Shown: positions 1-12,468, numbered from the stretch's first letter. The stretch is 64,000 bases of DNA from Monodelphis domestica (GCF_027887165.1 NC_077231.1:193056334-193120333); one strand, 5' to 3'. Notes: generated from the letters alone by a model not told the origin. Made by a program: numbers and translations.

Positions 1-92
1 TTAAATTTGCTTTTAAATGCATGAAAAAATTAAGGAATGGCTGTTTTATTTAAAATGAGTACACAATAATGAACAACCACTTAAAAAAACCA

Positions 93-285
93 AACCCCTT
101 ACTTTCTGTCATGGAATCAATATTAAGTATTGGTACCTAGGCAGAAGAGTGGTAAAGGCTATGCAATTGGGGTCAATTGACTTGCCCAGGGTCACACAGC
201 TAGGAACTATCTATGGCCACATTTGAACCCAGGACCTCCTCTGTTTAGATCTGACTCTTAATCTACTGAGCCATCTAACTGCCTT
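93..285 (-). repeat. SINE1-type marsupial SINE
   Basis: On the plus strand this reads as the reverse complement of the family: a 'taggcagaagagtggtaa' tail region, then 'cttgcccagggtcacacagc', then the tRNA-like head ending near 'ctgagccatctaactgcc'. It matches the layout of the better-preserved copies at 51129-51318 and 46518-46700. Divergence is moderate. The family name is from memory. Confidence 0.75.
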
Positions 286-300
286 ATAATTAAATAATCA

Positions 301-1029
301 ATTTAAAATTTCACCTCGTTTTCTTAGTTTCAGAGACTTTGAATTTCTCAGAACTCCTTCCATTCTGACTGTGTTCAGTTTTAAACTTAATTAAAAAAAA
401 TTTCTTGATCGTGTTTCCTCTCTGTACATCTTAAATTTCCCTTTTTTAATTTTGAATTCTTTTAGAAGAAAAGATCCCTAAACCCTTAACCTTTCTAGGA
501 AAATGACTTATCATGACCTTCTTTATAAGAGGACTCACAAAAAGTCACAATCCTGTGCAGGTTTAAAAAAAAATACCAAGTCTAGGTACTTAAAGTTCAA
601 TGAATTCTGGGAATGGATTATGAGTTCCAGCAAGATAAGGAACAAATTTATCCTTCTTTCCAGCATAGTGCACACTTAATTGATGTTAATTGAATTTAAA
701 GATATTTGTTTTGAAAGACATATTAATAAGTAATAATAGTTTAAAAGTATTATCTCTTCCAGTGCTATTTTTGCATTTTAATCTTGAGTGGTTCAAATGG
801 TGGGGACCGTAACCTAATTAGGAAAATATTTATGAGCAACCTCTGTTTCCTAAATCATAGAAAGTTTTAATCTGTATACTGATCCAGCCCTGAATAAGAC
901 ATTCAAGTAGTATGTGATCTTCATGTACAGGAGAGATGCTGAAGTAATAGGATGAAATCATTTTCTAATACAAATTACATATACTTTAAGCAAATAATAC
1001 ATTTATGCAGCACTTTAACATTTATGATA
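301..1029. other. No feature recognised
   Basis: AT-rich sequence without a convincing repeat, gene or RNA. Confidence 0.5.
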
Positions 1030-1034
1030 GCTAG

Positions 1035-1611
1035 TGCCCCGGAAATACTCATCAGATCCATATTTCTTAGAGCTAGCAATCAAGCTTTATTGATTGTTAT
1101 TTCCTAACAATACAAATTTCATCTCCTCTTAGCGCAAACTGTCCACCAGACAAACTAGAAGTCCCAGTAAGTGTGATTCCTGCTTGTGCCCACTGCAAGA
1201 TTTACTCTCTGCTCAGCCAGGGTCAGTGTGTCTCTCAATAAGACAGCAAGTCTCTGTCAGTCACAATTGTCTTTAAGAGAACACTGGGAGTGTAGAGTCT
1301 CAAATAAAGATCAGTAAAGAACCTAATGGAGTTTTATAGCTTCATTTATGGGCAGGAATGATCTAAACTGAGTTCTGGTTTGCAGCTGATTACTGATTTT
1401 GTTTACCACAAAACCTGATTGGTAGTTCGTTTTGGAAGCTAATGACAAAGTGGTTCATACTATTTTTCCCTTGGGTGAGACCTATTAGGGCCCCCATCTT
1501 GTTTCTAAGTTATAGTACACAAGTGTTGTTGTCAGAATGAAAAACAATCATCTGACTTGCTCCATCTCAACATGGTGGCTTAAAATAAATTGGACTTGTG
1601 TTAAGATAACA
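1035..1611 (-). mobile_element. Solo LTR of an endogenous retrovirus (ERVL/MaLR-like)
   Basis: Read on the minus strand it starts TGTTATC and ends GGGGCA. A TATAAAA motif lies mid-element (plus-strand position near 1333) and an AATAAA lies near the 3' end (near 1086). It is flanked by GCTAG (1030-1034) and GCTAT (1612-1616), a plausible 5-bp TSD, which fits ERVL/MaLR-type integration. No internal viral genes adjoin it, so it is a solo LTR fossil. The class is inferred from TSD length and signals, not from a database match. Confidence 0.55.
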
Positions 1612-1677
1612 GCTATTCTTTTTATGGGGTGCTTTCCTCTTAACCATCTTATTAAATACATTCTATAATGGTCCTAG

Positions 1678-1790
1678 TCCACTTTAAAATGAGGAAAGAG
1701 GTTCAGAGAAGTTAAGTGACTTGTCCATAATTATAGAGCTGGTAAAAGGTCTGAGCTCTCCTGAGGACCTGGGTCTACAGGGTCCTAGAA
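1678..1790 (-). repeat. MIR/L3-like ancient repeat fragment
   Basis: Contains the diverged signature 'aatgaggaaagaggttcagagaagttaagtgacttg' in pieces typical of ancient mammalian MIR or L3/CR1 remnants. It is short and degraded. Confidence 0.45.
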
Positions 1791-1834
1791 TGGTGACTTT
1801 TGAGCACATTAAGCTGTCTTTACAGTCAAGGTGT

Positions 1835-2030
1835 GGTAGAGTTAGAATCTTAGAAATCATCTAGTAAAGCCTGCTTATTTTCTAGGTGAGTAAAAAGACT
1901 CAGAAAGGTAAAGTGAATTCACCCAAAGTTATAGCATTAATTACTGGTACAGCCAGGGTTAGATCCTGGGTCAAGTGAAATGTATATAGCACAATGTATT
2001 CTCTACTGTACCACTCTTCAAATCCAAGGT
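1835..2030 (+). repeat. L3/CR1-like ancient repeat
   Basis: Shows the pattern 'ttagaaatcatctagtaaa' followed by 'aggtgagtaaaaagactcag', 'cccaaagttatag' and 'gggttagatcctgg', which resembles the degraded L3 3' end. Related remnants occur at 15885, 22855, 28345 and 30815. Confidence 0.45.
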
Positions 2031-2034
2031 AGAA

Positions 2035-4240
2035 AAAGAAATTACTTTCAAATATCTCCTTCAACACCCTCAAATTAATGCAAAAACAAAATCATACATG
2101 TTGGAAAGCACTTCAAGTCATTTAAGTGCTAGATATTTGCCACATGGGAATTATAAAAAATTTTTTTAATTACATTCCTCCTTTCTGTTCCTCCTTTCTG
2201 CTTTTAAAAGCAAAATGTTAGGCAAATAGATATATAAATATGCATCTTTGTGTTAATTTCCTCTCTCTAAAAAATTAAAATAAAATAAAATTTAGAAATT
2301 TTGGTCTTCTTAGAATTTGTGTATATAAAAAACAAAGGAATCATGATTATGTTCTTATTTTTCCTATTTCAATTTATTACATACTCCCATATGTAAGAAA
2401 AAAATAGAACATTGTTTTGTACTGCCGGGTGAATATTATGTAGTAATAAATAAATAAAAGTAAATGCCAACATTTGTTTTTAAAACAAAAGGTTCTGAAT
2501 CATACCTACAGATGCTTTGTCTTTGTAATTTTCTATACAAATTAATGAATTCTAATGAAATAAATTAGGAACATTAGGATGATGCAAAGAATTTTAAGAA
2601 GGGCTCAGGCTAGAATCCAGTCCTTGTTAATTTGAAGGTCCCTTCCACCTGACATTGTAGAAGTCTAGGAGAGCTGCAACTGTTTGGTTGTCCATCATAC
2701 AGAATAACATGGAATAAAATAAAGAGTACAGTTTTCAACAGAAAAAAACAACCCTAAGATATTCCGCAAATAAAAGAAAATCTACACAAAGGAGACTTTT
2801 AAAAATAAAGCTCCTATTGAAAGAGAAATACTTTACAAAAATGTTAGTGTTATCATTGTTAATGGGGCCAGATAGATTTGAATTTGAACCTTAAAAATCT
2901 CTCCTTCATTTCTAATAAAGAATGATTGTCTAAAAGCAAGTATCAGAGGTTAAAGATTTGAAAATGTGTTGTGCTCCTATATTGAATAATGAAATGAAAA
3001 TAGATAAAAGACTGAGAAATTTACATGCCTTTTTTTGACTGAGACTACTCAGATATCAAAAAGATGGTTAAATTCAGGTATAGAAATATGAATTCTTTGA
3101 TGCAGATAAATGAAATTTAATCATGTTGTCAGGAAGGACTTTTTAAAAGCAAAGCTCTTTGTATATATTAAAGATGACCCTTCTCCCCTTGTCTTTTGAA
3201 AGTATAAAGCTGTGGATCCTGTTTAGAAAAAAATTACAGTATTGTTTGGAAAATCTTTGCTATATGAAAGCATGTTTTTTTCCCTAATAATGGGTTATGT
3301 GAAAGCTCAGTAACCCCCAGTTTTGCATACACTTGGACATTTTATACAAAGGAAATAAAATTGAAAATTACTCCAATACCTTTGTAAATGTTAGTCAACG
3401 TACTGTTTCAATCCTTTCTCTAAGAGAATCTGCAAGGAAAAACGTAGCCAGCAAAACAAAGTTAGGCTTCCTTACAAATACTGGCATTGCAGCTTTCCAA
3501 ATTTAATAAGTGAACCTATCAAAATTCATAATGTGGAAAAAACCTTCCTTACAATTAGTTACCTTAGAGTAAAATGGATTGTCTTAATATGTAATGAGTT
3601 CATCCTCCTGGAAATCTCTAAGTAAAGACTGAAGAACCATGTCTTAGGAAGAGATGCTTCATCAGTATAGGGTAGGTCTCTTGAAAATCCCTTTCTACGT
3701 TGACATATTGTGAAGAAAAAGGTCTGTTTTTAAAATTGTCAATCTTCAGATGTTTCAGGCACATGCTATGATTTTATTAGTAATGTAGGACCCTCATGAA
3801 ACTGATTGTTTGTAGCTGTTCTACAGTGCCATTCTTTCCCCACAAGACTGCTTAATCAACATTCCAAAGCTGTTCCCTTAAATGTGATCTATAAAATACT
3901 TGCATTTGCTTTTAGCTTCCATGCCATTTTTACTTTCTTATCAAAGAAAAATGACAATACAACATTCAGGTGGTTAGGTTTCTTTTATTTTTTCTTCTTA
4001 AAACTAAAAGATGAGTCTATCAAGAATTTTGATAAGGTGATACTAGAATTCCCATGAGGTTAAGATACAATAGACTAAGTGAAAACTATATCCTTGGCAA
4101 AGGGCAGTTTCATTACCTTAGACTTGAAAAATACTTCTATTCCTGCTTGGCTGAGGTTATTCTGTTCTACTGGGTCCTCACCTCAACATGATTAGAAGAG
4201 GCAGATGCATTCTATTGAAAAGTACACTGGATTTGGAGAT
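2035..4240. other. No feature recognised (2.2 kb)
   Basis: AT-rich, few repeats, no coding signal. An 83-codon open frame at 3806-4057 has no recognisable motif and is most likely chance. Confidence 0.5.
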
Positions 4241-4282
4241 GGGGACTAGAGTTTAAATCTCAGATCTTACATTTCTGTTTCC

Positions 4283-4650
4283 AGAGGCATTGTGAGGGCA
4301 GTAGACAGACTGCCAGCCATCGAGTCAGAAAAGTCCTGTATTCAAGTTTTGCCTAATATACATACTGGCTGAATGTCTGTGGAAAAAATCAATCTCTCAG
4401 TGCCCCTCTCTATCCTCAAATTTCCTTAAAGCATACCATCCCAATTTCCCTTGAATCACACGTATTTGTGTATACCAATGGGCAGGGAGGGAGTACAATG
4501 GATAAAACACTAAGCCAGGAGTCAAGATTCCCCTAGAGAAATTTAATTCTATAAACTGTAGAACAGGTGTCCATTTACATTTGTTAAGGCAGTTTCCTCA
4601 TTGAGAGTTCCTGGTGCCAATAAAATGCATATCACCCTACCCCATACACT
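4283..4650 (+). repeat. CORE-SINE (MON1-like) interrupted by a duplicated segment
   Basis: The head 'gcagtagacagactgccagcc' runs to 'ctctcagtgccc' at about 4406. The same SINE resumes near 4531 with 'attctataaactgtagaac' and 'tttcctcattgagagttcc'. A 120-125 bp stretch between the two parts is foreign to the SINE and matches 4981-5105. Confidence 0.6.
4407..4529 (+). repeat. Copy A of a local direct repeat (L2 piece plus SINE head)
   Basis: Aligns along about 125 bp with 4981-5105, including 'tataccaatgggcagggagg' and 'gagtacaatggataaaa'. The two copies are offset by about 577 bp. Copy A sits inside a SINE, while copy B lies in its natural L2/SINE context, so B is probably the donor. Confidence 0.7.
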
Positions 4651-4675
4651 AAAGAGGAAAAAGTGTATCAGAGGG

Positions 4676-4760
4676 CAGTTGTGAGGGTTAAATGAGATAA
4701 TGCATATGAAGCACTTTGTAAACATGAATTGTCACATAAATGTACTCTGTTATTATTAAG
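4676..4760 (+). repeat. MIR-class SINE tail fragment
   Basis: 'ggttaaatgagataatgcat' followed by 'gaagcactttgtaaac' and 'tgttattatta' is the conserved CORE/tail part of MIR-like SINEs. Confidence 0.55.
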
Positions 4761-4929
4761 TAATTCAGGGTGTGTCCTGAAGAATCTCTAAGTGATATCA
4801 ATCCAAGGAATAGAAGGTCTATTCAGAGAATGGGCAGGAGAGATCTAAGCCAAAATAAATATAATCTTTCTACCATCACAATCCACACCCTAAACATCCC
4901 AGTGATCAAAAATTTCTAAGGATCAGCTT

Positions 4930-5445
4930 GGATATTACCTTCTCCAGGGAACTTTCCCTAATTATCCTATCTAAGAGGGATCCTCCCCATCTTAAAATTT
5001 CCTCAAAGCATACCACCCCAGTCTCCCTGGTATCACACTTATTTATGTATACCAATGGGCAGGGAGGGAGTACAATGGATAAAATACTAAGCTAGGAGTC
5101 AAGAAGACCTGACATTACATCTGACCTCAATTACTTACTGATTGTGTAACACTGGACAAGTCAGTTAACATCTGTTTGCCTCAGTTTCCTCCTATGTAAA
5201 ATGGGGATATAATAGCATCTTCCTCCTGGGGTTATTGTGAAGATCAAATGAGATGACATTTGTAAAACCCTTAGCAAAATGGCACATGGTTGGTGCTATG
5301 GAAATGTGATGATGATATCATCAGTGCATGTACTTCTATTTTAGACTGTAAATTCCCTGAAAGCAATTATTTTTTTTTACATTTTTATAACCATAAATGC
5401 TAGCACAATACCTTGCACATAGCAGTTAATTAGTAATATTTATTG
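4930..5445 (+). repeat. LINE-2 3' end, interrupted by a SINE
   Basis: The left part carries 'ccttctccagggaactttcc'. The right part (about 5335-5445) carries 'gactgtaaattccctgaaag', 'gcacaataccttgcacatag' and 'tatttattgaaat', the typical L2 3' terminus. The middle is occupied by the SINE at 5058-5325. Confidence 0.65.
5058..5325 (+). repeat. MIR-class CORE-SINE, near full length
   Basis: tRNA-like head ('ggagtcaagaagacctgaca'), CORE ('gcctcagtttcctcctatg', 'aaaatggggatataatagc') and tail ('atcaaatgagatgac', 'cccttagcaaaatggcacat') occur in order. It is inserted in an L2 fragment. Confidence 0.75.
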
Positions 5446-5559
5446 AAATAAATTAGCATAATGTGATTCTCTTGTACATATATAAACTCATTTTAATAAA
5501 AGCTTAAAGGACATTATCCTTAAAACAGAGATAGATGAATAGACTATTTTATTTGCTAC

Positions 5560-6750
5560 CAGTTCAAAATTTTATTTATTAACATTTACCATTCATTTTT
5601 TAAAATTTTGAGTTCTAAATTTTCTTCTTCCCTCCCATAATTCTCCCAATCACTGAGAAGGCAAGCAATATAATGTCAATTTTACATATGAATTTATGCA
5701 AAATATATTTCTACATTAAACTTGAAGGAAGGAAGGAAGGAAAAGGAAGAAGCATAAAGAAGGTGAAATAAATGATGCCTCAATTTGTACTTAGAATTTA
5801 TCAGGGCTTTCTCTGGATATAGATAACATTTTGCATGATGGCTTCTTTGGAACTGGATCATTGTATTGAATAAAGTAGCAGAGTCTTCTACAGCTGATTA
5901 TTCTTACAATATTGCTGTAACTATATATAATGTTCCCCTAGTTCTACTTGCTTCACTTTGCATCAATTCATATCAGTCTTCATAAATTTTTCTGAGATTA
6001 TCCCTCTTGACATTTCTTATAGCATAATAATAATCCATCACAGTAATATACTGCAACTTGTTCAGCCATACTCCATTTGGTGGACCTCATCTCAATTTTC
6101 AATTCTTTTGCACCACAAAAAAGAACTTCTCTAAATATTTTTGTACATATAAGCCCTTTTTCCTTTTCTTTGATCCCAGGGATACAGATAAAGTAGTGAT
6201 ATTGCTGGGTCAAAGGTTATGCACAGTTTTATAGCCTTTTAGGCATAGTTTCATATTGTTCTCTAGAATTGTTGGACCAAGTCACAACACCAACGATGTA
6301 TTAGTGCCCTATTTTCCTATATCTTCACCACCATTTGTAATTTTCCTTTTCTTTCACATTAGCCATTCTGATAGGTGTGAGGGAATACTTCAAAACTGTT
6401 TTAATTTGCATTTCTCTAATCAATAGTGATTGAGAGCATCTTTATAATGAGTATTGATAGCTTTGATTTCTGTCCATATCATTTGACCATTTATGAATTG
6501 GGAGATGGCTCTTATTTTTACAAATTTGGTTCAATTCCCTATATATTTAATGCCTTGATTATAGAACATTGTAACATTTTTCCAGTTTCTTATTTTCTTC
6601 TAACTTTGACTACAATTGTTTTATTTTTGAAAAATGTTTTAATATATAATCAAAGTGATCTATGTCACTTCCCATGATCTTTCTCTTTTTTTTCTTGGAC
6701 AAATATCTTTCCCTTATCCATAGATAGTTTTAGAGCCTAAAACATTCTCA
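5560..6750 (-). mobile_element. Old 5'-truncated LINE-1
   Basis: Plus-strand text is the reverse complement of an L1 3' UTR followed by the ORF2 C-terminal region. It includes equivalents of the gene segment around 'gttcagccat', 'attgctgggtcaaagg' and 'ccattctgataggtgtgag', which align with the intact L1 at 52030-52400. It is strongly diverged with many stops. It predates the L1s at 31-37 kb. Confidence 0.85.
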
Positions 6751-7335
6751 TCAGATTGATGATTATATTTCTTTCAACTTCAAACTTACTCTCAAGATTC
6801 AGCATGAGAGGTAGTCATAAGAAACTTCCATTTTACCTGCTCTTTAAACATGAATATTCTTCCCTTGATCTTACTGTGGCTTAAAGCTGTAATTAAAAGT
6901 TTTTTTTTCTAAAATTCTTCCATTTGGGAGTAAACTCTTTGCTTTCTCTTGACATTGCTTGTGAAATTAGAGTGGAAGATCTCTGAAAAGCTCTACATAC
7001 AAGGGTGTTTCCTATTACATGAAATCTTCAAAAATGAGGAGAAACAAGTTCTTTTCTTCTATGACAAAGGACAGAAAAAGAGCTTTCACTAAAGGAATGA
7101 AATTTGGGTGAAAGGAAAGATCTTATCATTTAAATCTTTCTAACCAGAGCATTTGGGACCTGGTTTAGTCAACATCCTCTCTCCATCTGATTTCTTAGCC
7201 TATTCAATGTTTAATTATTCGTAATCTCTTCCATCTTAAATTCAGTTTGTCTCTCCATTTATGTTCATTGTCAACACTCCAGTACAAAGTCTGTCAAAAT
7301 AATTCCCTTGAGGCAAGCTATACTATAGGTTTTAG
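6751..7335. other. No feature recognised
   Basis: AT-rich unique-looking sequence without coding or repeat signal. Confidence 0.45.
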
Positions 7336-7339
7336 GCTA

Positions 7340-7560
7340 TTATTTTTACTTATCTAGTACTTAAATCTGGAAAGCATATTCATTTGATCTTCACACTAAC
7401 CCTTTAAAATATGTGATAGAAACTTTGCTATTTCAAATTTTTAAATGAGGAAACTGAGGCCCAGAAATATTGCTTTACCTGGGATCACATAACAAACAAA
7501 ATGACATTCAGGACTAGAGCTCAGCTATTCTGTCTCCAAATGCTGTGCATTTGCTGTAAA
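7340..7560 (-). repeat. MIR-class SINE
   Basis: Contains 'aatgaggaaactgaggccca' followed by 'gggatcacataac' and 'ggactagagctcag', the minus-strand signature of MIR-like SINEs. Confidence 0.65.
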
Positions 7561-7564
7561 AACA

Positions 7565-10225
7565 GATTTTTAAAAATCCCCCATGATGCATGAAGTAACA
7601 TCTACAGCTCCATTCCTTCTGGGAAGACACATGAGTGAGAGGGCTTCATTCTGATGTGCTTTGTGATGGTTCTTGCATCTTGGCTTGTCCTGCAAAACCT
7701 CTCTCTCTTCAAGTCTCTACCACAGCTTGACAAAGTCATCTTCAGTACTAGCTAGCAAGGGGAGAATTTTCCTGGTAACTTCTTAATGTAATTTTTCAAA
7801 GCCTGTTTCTAGGCTTTCATTTCATTACATTCATCATATAACTCATCAATAAAAATATTTTTCTGCAATTATTTTTAATGAGAAGGTAATGAAAATGTCT
7901 AATAAACAGCAGCACTTGGAGGAATCAATAATAATGTTTTAATATTTACTAGACAAGTTCAGATATTCTGGCTTGGCAAAGATGCTCCAATATTCTTGCC
8001 TTTTGGCACACTCATTTACTACTATCATTTTGGGTGTGAATGCTTTATCTTCTCTGCTGTGTCTGTCTCTCTAGGCAATGATCTCATCATCAGCTTTCTC
8101 AAGACCAGCTGGGTCAGTCCTTTTAGTATACCCTGCAGGTCTCCCATCTGAATGTTAGAGATATGGTAAGGGTAGTGTTTCAGCAGGTGAATTACTGTCC
8201 CTCTTCACTGTTAGCCCTGAACCAGCACTTTACTCTTTTTCCTGAAGTAAGAGGTTCAAAAAAGAGATCTTTATTGTCCCAGTTGTTCCACTTATTCCAG
8301 TGGATATTTTTATGTATCAGTAAGATAGTTTACTTTGAAAAAGCCCATGCAAAGCCTAAATAGCCCTTATTTTTTTAATATACTTTCAGTGATGACAGAA
8401 GAACCAGAGGGTGATCTGGGGAAGCTGCACCAAAAGGGTCATTTTGTCATCTTAAGGACCACAGTCTCTTATGTCTTGTCTGTCCTACCTGTTTTCATGG
8501 TACTCCTACATTCATCCACTTAGGAAGTTAAGAAAAAATTCATGCCAATCTTGGTCTAATAATTTGTCAAGCAGTGTCAGCACTGTATGGAACACATTTT
8601 TCTGGATAGAAAGATATTTTCAGTTTATAAAAAAAGAAGCTATCTTTTACATGCTCATGTAAATTCATTTATACTTTCCAATAATTCTAAATGCCCAAAC
8701 TGCAAAGCTAGGAGGCTCATCTGTAGGAAAAATATAAGACAAAAATAAGAAATGCCTACAAATCTAATACTGAGCATGTCTGCTGAAAATTTCTGTTGAG
8801 ATTTTAATGAGGTTGTTTCAGGGCACACACTACACATGGAGATGAGGTTCCAGTGCAAATTAATTGAATGTGTATTTAATGGAAGAAGCAGTAAAGTAGA
8901 ATTTAGAAGATTCCTTTTGCCCCAATACTGACTCTTTGAATCCTTAAAAAAACCTAGAAAAATAACTGCAAAATGTAAATATACACAAAGCCTGTCTGTG
9001 TTGTCATATCAAAGTTGAACATATAAGTAAGAATCAAGGTACAGGCAATATTTTAGATATATCTGATGGACTCACATTACTATGTATAAAGTGTCATTTT
9101 GTCTCTACATGCTCTAAAGACAAGAGGAAAAGAAAATTCCCTAATTCCATTTGTATGTGTTCCAAATGTTCATATTTTAACTTAGGGCATATGTGCACTA
9201 AGGCTAAATTAAATATTTTTGTCAGTATTGAACTGTAATCTGGAAAATTATGTTTTATAATGAACATAATTTAGTATAAAACATAATTTAGCACCAAAGG
9301 AGTGATAAAATTTATTGCTAAGTCTTTACTAATCTAAAAACATGACTATGATCAATTTCAGTAATGCATATTTGGGACAAAATTAAAATTAAAGTTTGTG
9401 AGAATGGCAAAGCAAATCAAGCTGAAATGATTTGCGTTTTCTTTTTATTTGGGTATTCTTTTTAGTTAATTTGATTGTCTATCCCTCTCCCACCCCACTC
9501 CTTCAGGAAACTGCATTATATTGACTCAATCCTCTTAATCTGGGGCCTTTTCTTTTTGGATAAAGGAAGCATTGTAGTATATAAAATATGATGCCTCCTT
9601 TTTCCTCCTCTTTTCTTTAAAGGAGTAATGTAGTGAGTGGCAAGAAAACAGGATCAGAATTCAGATTCTAAGGAACTGAATGCAATTCCTGCTTTACTAC
9701 ATTGCCATCCCCACCTTCCCTTCTGGACCTTCTATCTTATTATTTCTAATATATGTTCATGCACACCCTACTAATGCCTCTCACCCTCAGTCTCTTTCAT
9801 ATACCCACACTTGTAAAACATACCATATATTCTTCCTATTTCAATTTCCACATTTGCTTTTCACACACTTCAGTCTTGTTTCCATTCTTAGCACCATAGC
9901 AAAAATCACCTTCACACTGTAATAAGGACTTATTGATAACTAAATCAAAGAACTCTACTCTTCTCTTCTTACATTTCAGGGTTTGGCATTGCCTGTGATC
10001 TGGATACTTTCTTTGGTCTTTAATTCTTTGGTATAATTCTATCTTGGCTTTCTGCACATTCAACATACATTATGTTGAGTACTGGATATGTGGAAGAGAC
10101 TATACTTAGTCTGGGAAGAAAAACTGAGAAGAATAAGATATGGTACTTTTCTTTAAGGACCTGCTTTCCGAGATTACTATTAATGGGAGGGTGGCTTAAA
10201 AGCATTATATGAAAGGCACAAACTT
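7565..10225. other. No feature recognised (2.7 kb)
   Basis: Repeat-poor AT-rich DNA. Small open frames of 60-80 codons occur on both strands without domains or codon structure. It may be simply old, unrecognisable repeat. Confidence 0.45.
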
Positions 10226-10228
10226 ATC

Positions 10229-10790
10229 TTGAAAGTTCAGAGTTGGAAGACCTCATTTTCACTTCAAGTGAGCAGGCAAAACTTCTTGAAGAAGGCAGCA
10301 TTTGAGTCAGGCATTGAAGGACAGGGAAGAATTCCTATAGACAAAGATGGTAGAAAGGAGAATATTTCTGCTAGGAGAGATAGTATGAGCAAAAGCACAG
10401 AGGTAGAAAAATCTGATGTACATTTAGTGAATACTAGCAAGTACATGAAATAGAGTAACATAAGAAAAAGAGAAAGACATGATACCATATTAGGAAAATC
10501 ACTTCTAATTTGACTTCCTGTAGATTGCCAAAAATTCCAGTCATCAGACAAAACACAGATACAAAAAAACAGAAGACATCACTGCTACCAATTTCACCCA
10601 CATAAAAAGCCCCAAATTGGACTCTCTATCACTAAAACAAAGGTCAACAAACATTAAGTGATCATCAACTGGAAAAGTGTTGTGTTTGGTGTTGAATGCT
10701 ATGTTTAAGAATTTGTTTTTTTTACCTCATAAGTAGCAGGCAATCATTGAAAATTTTCAAATAGGGAAATGCCATAATCATAATTCTTCT
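10229..10790 (+). repeat. Ancient marsupial/mammalian interspersed repeat, interrupted
   Basis: Left part (10229-10477) carries 'gaaggcagcatttgagtcag', 'gcattgaaggacaggg' and 'atgagcaaaagcacagaggt'. The right part (about 10690-10790) carries 'gcaggcaatcattgaaaatt' and 'aggg(a)aatgccataatca', which normally follow in the same repeat. The middle is occupied by the unidentified repeat copy 10478-10642. The family name is not known to me. Confidence 0.5.
10478..10642 (+). repeat. Unidentified dispersed repeat, copy 1
   Basis: Matches 12469-12664 from 'catgatac' through 'ttaggaaaatcacttctaat', 'accaatttcac' and 'aaaagccccaaat'. Similarity is high at the left end and patchier to the right. There are no obvious terminal repeats or coding capacity. 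See the finding on this pair. Confidence 0.6.
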
Positions 10791-11094
10791 AGTTTCTTTT
10801 TTTTTAATTTATTCTTCGCTCCACAGCATTGTGTCTGATTGTCCCCCCAAAAGTCTCCACTCTGTTGACAAATATTTTTCCCTTCTGTTCCCTTGTAATG
10901 TTCATTGTTCTCATATCTTCTTACATTATCAGATCATAGATATCCCCCAAATTGTTCTTTTATACTCCTAACACCTCTTTCTCCCTGTTCAGTCCTAAAT
11001 TAATTATTTACGTCTTTTTTATATTTTCCATTCGAGTCTATTTTGTTGTCTCCAACTTAGCTATACCATATTATGGCAATAGACCTGTCCATGT

Positions 11095-11205
11095 TGAAAG
11101 GAAGACCCATGTTCAAGTTCCTTTTTATATACTGGTGTGTGAGGTAATGGGAAAGTCAGTTACCTTTTCAGTGTCTTGGGTAGCTCTCTAAGGCTATAAA
11201 GTTTA
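11095..11205 (+). repeat. MON1-like CORE-SINE fragment
   Basis: 'ggaagacccatgttcaagtt', a degraded 'gtgtgaggtaatgggaaagt', then 'gtagctctctaaggctataa' resemble the same SINE class as 4283-4650 and 18270-18440. Confidence 0.45.
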
Positions 11206-11569
11206 TTTGGAGTTGATTCCATACCACAATTCTCAATTCTAATGAAATCATAGGTCAAATCATTTAAAAAATTTTAAAAATCATTAAGACAACCAGTTAG
11301 GCATGGGAAAGCAGAGCTCCTTGGGTTTCCCTGTCTTCACTACCCAAGCTCAAACATCAGAGTTATCCTACTCCAAGATGAAGTATTAAAGCAATCTTCA
11401 AGGCTTATGCCTTTCACAATAGCCCTTTTCTATCAAGAAAAAAATTATTTGAATTCCCCTATTTCATTCACTGTTGAATTCCTTGTCAAGATCCTGATGA
11501 TTTTATTTCTGATCTTTCCTATTATCAAGTCTTAGTCCATTCCAAACTGTTCTGCATATTCGTACTAAA

Positions 11570-11900
11570 AACAATTTTGTACATCTGCCAGCTGGACCAT
11601 GTTATTTTATGACTTGAAGCTTTCTAATTGTTTTCCTTTTACTTCCTGGCCAAATATAAACTTCTGGCTATGGCTTGGATGTTTAACAGCACAACACCTG
11701 CTTTCACTACTCACTTTCCAGGTCTTTATTCTATTCTAGGAGGCCCTGCCTTCTTTCTGCCCCATGTTCCCACCTCATGTTTAATCTTCTCTTTCCTGTC
11801 TTTTTTGTTTTGTTTTTTGCCAAATCCATCCTAAACACCTCAGAAACCTCCTTCTTCCCTTTTGCCTAAATTCTTTCCCTACATTTATACTGCATCTTCA
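11570..11900 (+). repeat. LINE-2-like fragment
   Basis: Pyrimidine-rich text with 'ctttcactactcactttcca', 'gccctgccttctttctgccc' and 'ctttccctaca' resembles the non-coding 3' region of L2. It is diverged, and the assignment is tentative. Confidence 0.45.
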
Positions 11901-12147
11901 CTGCAATAATTTAATTCATGTAGCAAAAACCAATGTCTAAACTACTAATTTCATTCCTTCACTCTTATGGAAGTAATACTTTTTATTTTTTATGTAAACT
12001 TTTCTGCATATAAATATATACTTTCTATATGCAATTCTCTGATATGCAATGCCTTTATGCATATGGATTAGTGTTATTTTTATATTGTTCTGCATTTCCT
12101 ACCCTACTGAATGCAATCTCTCTTCCCCCCACCCCCACCCGTTATGC

Positions 12148-12423
12148 ATCTCCAAGTGAGGACAGCTAGGTGGCACAGTGGATTGAGTGCCTATCCTGGA
12201 TTCAGGAAGACTTTCGCTTTCAAATTCAGCCTCAGACATTAACTAGCTATGTGCCTCAGAGCAATTCACTTAACCTCATTTGCCTTGTTTTCCTCATCTG
12301 TAAATTTAGCCAGAGAAATGGCAAGCCACTCCAATATCTTTTTTGCCAACAAAATCCTGAAAAAGGAGTCATGAAAAATTGGACCAGGTTAAAAACAAGA
12401 AAGAAAAGAAAATCTCCAGGTGA
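12148..12423 (+). repeat. tRNA-headed SINE with 12-bp TSD
   Basis: The element 12160-12411 starts 'ggacagctaggtggcacagtg', has the head and CORE, then a tail with 'agagaaatggcaagccactc' and 'aaaggagtcatgaaaaattg' (an RTE-like tail found in marsupial SINEs), and ends A-rich. Flanks are atctccaagtga (12148-12159) and atctccaggtga (12412-12423), an 11/12 TSD. This is a clean retroposition event. Confidence 0.85.
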
Positions 12424-12468
12424 TTAGTGGAGTGCTTCAAGGATTCAATATGTAACCCTTTTTGCAGG

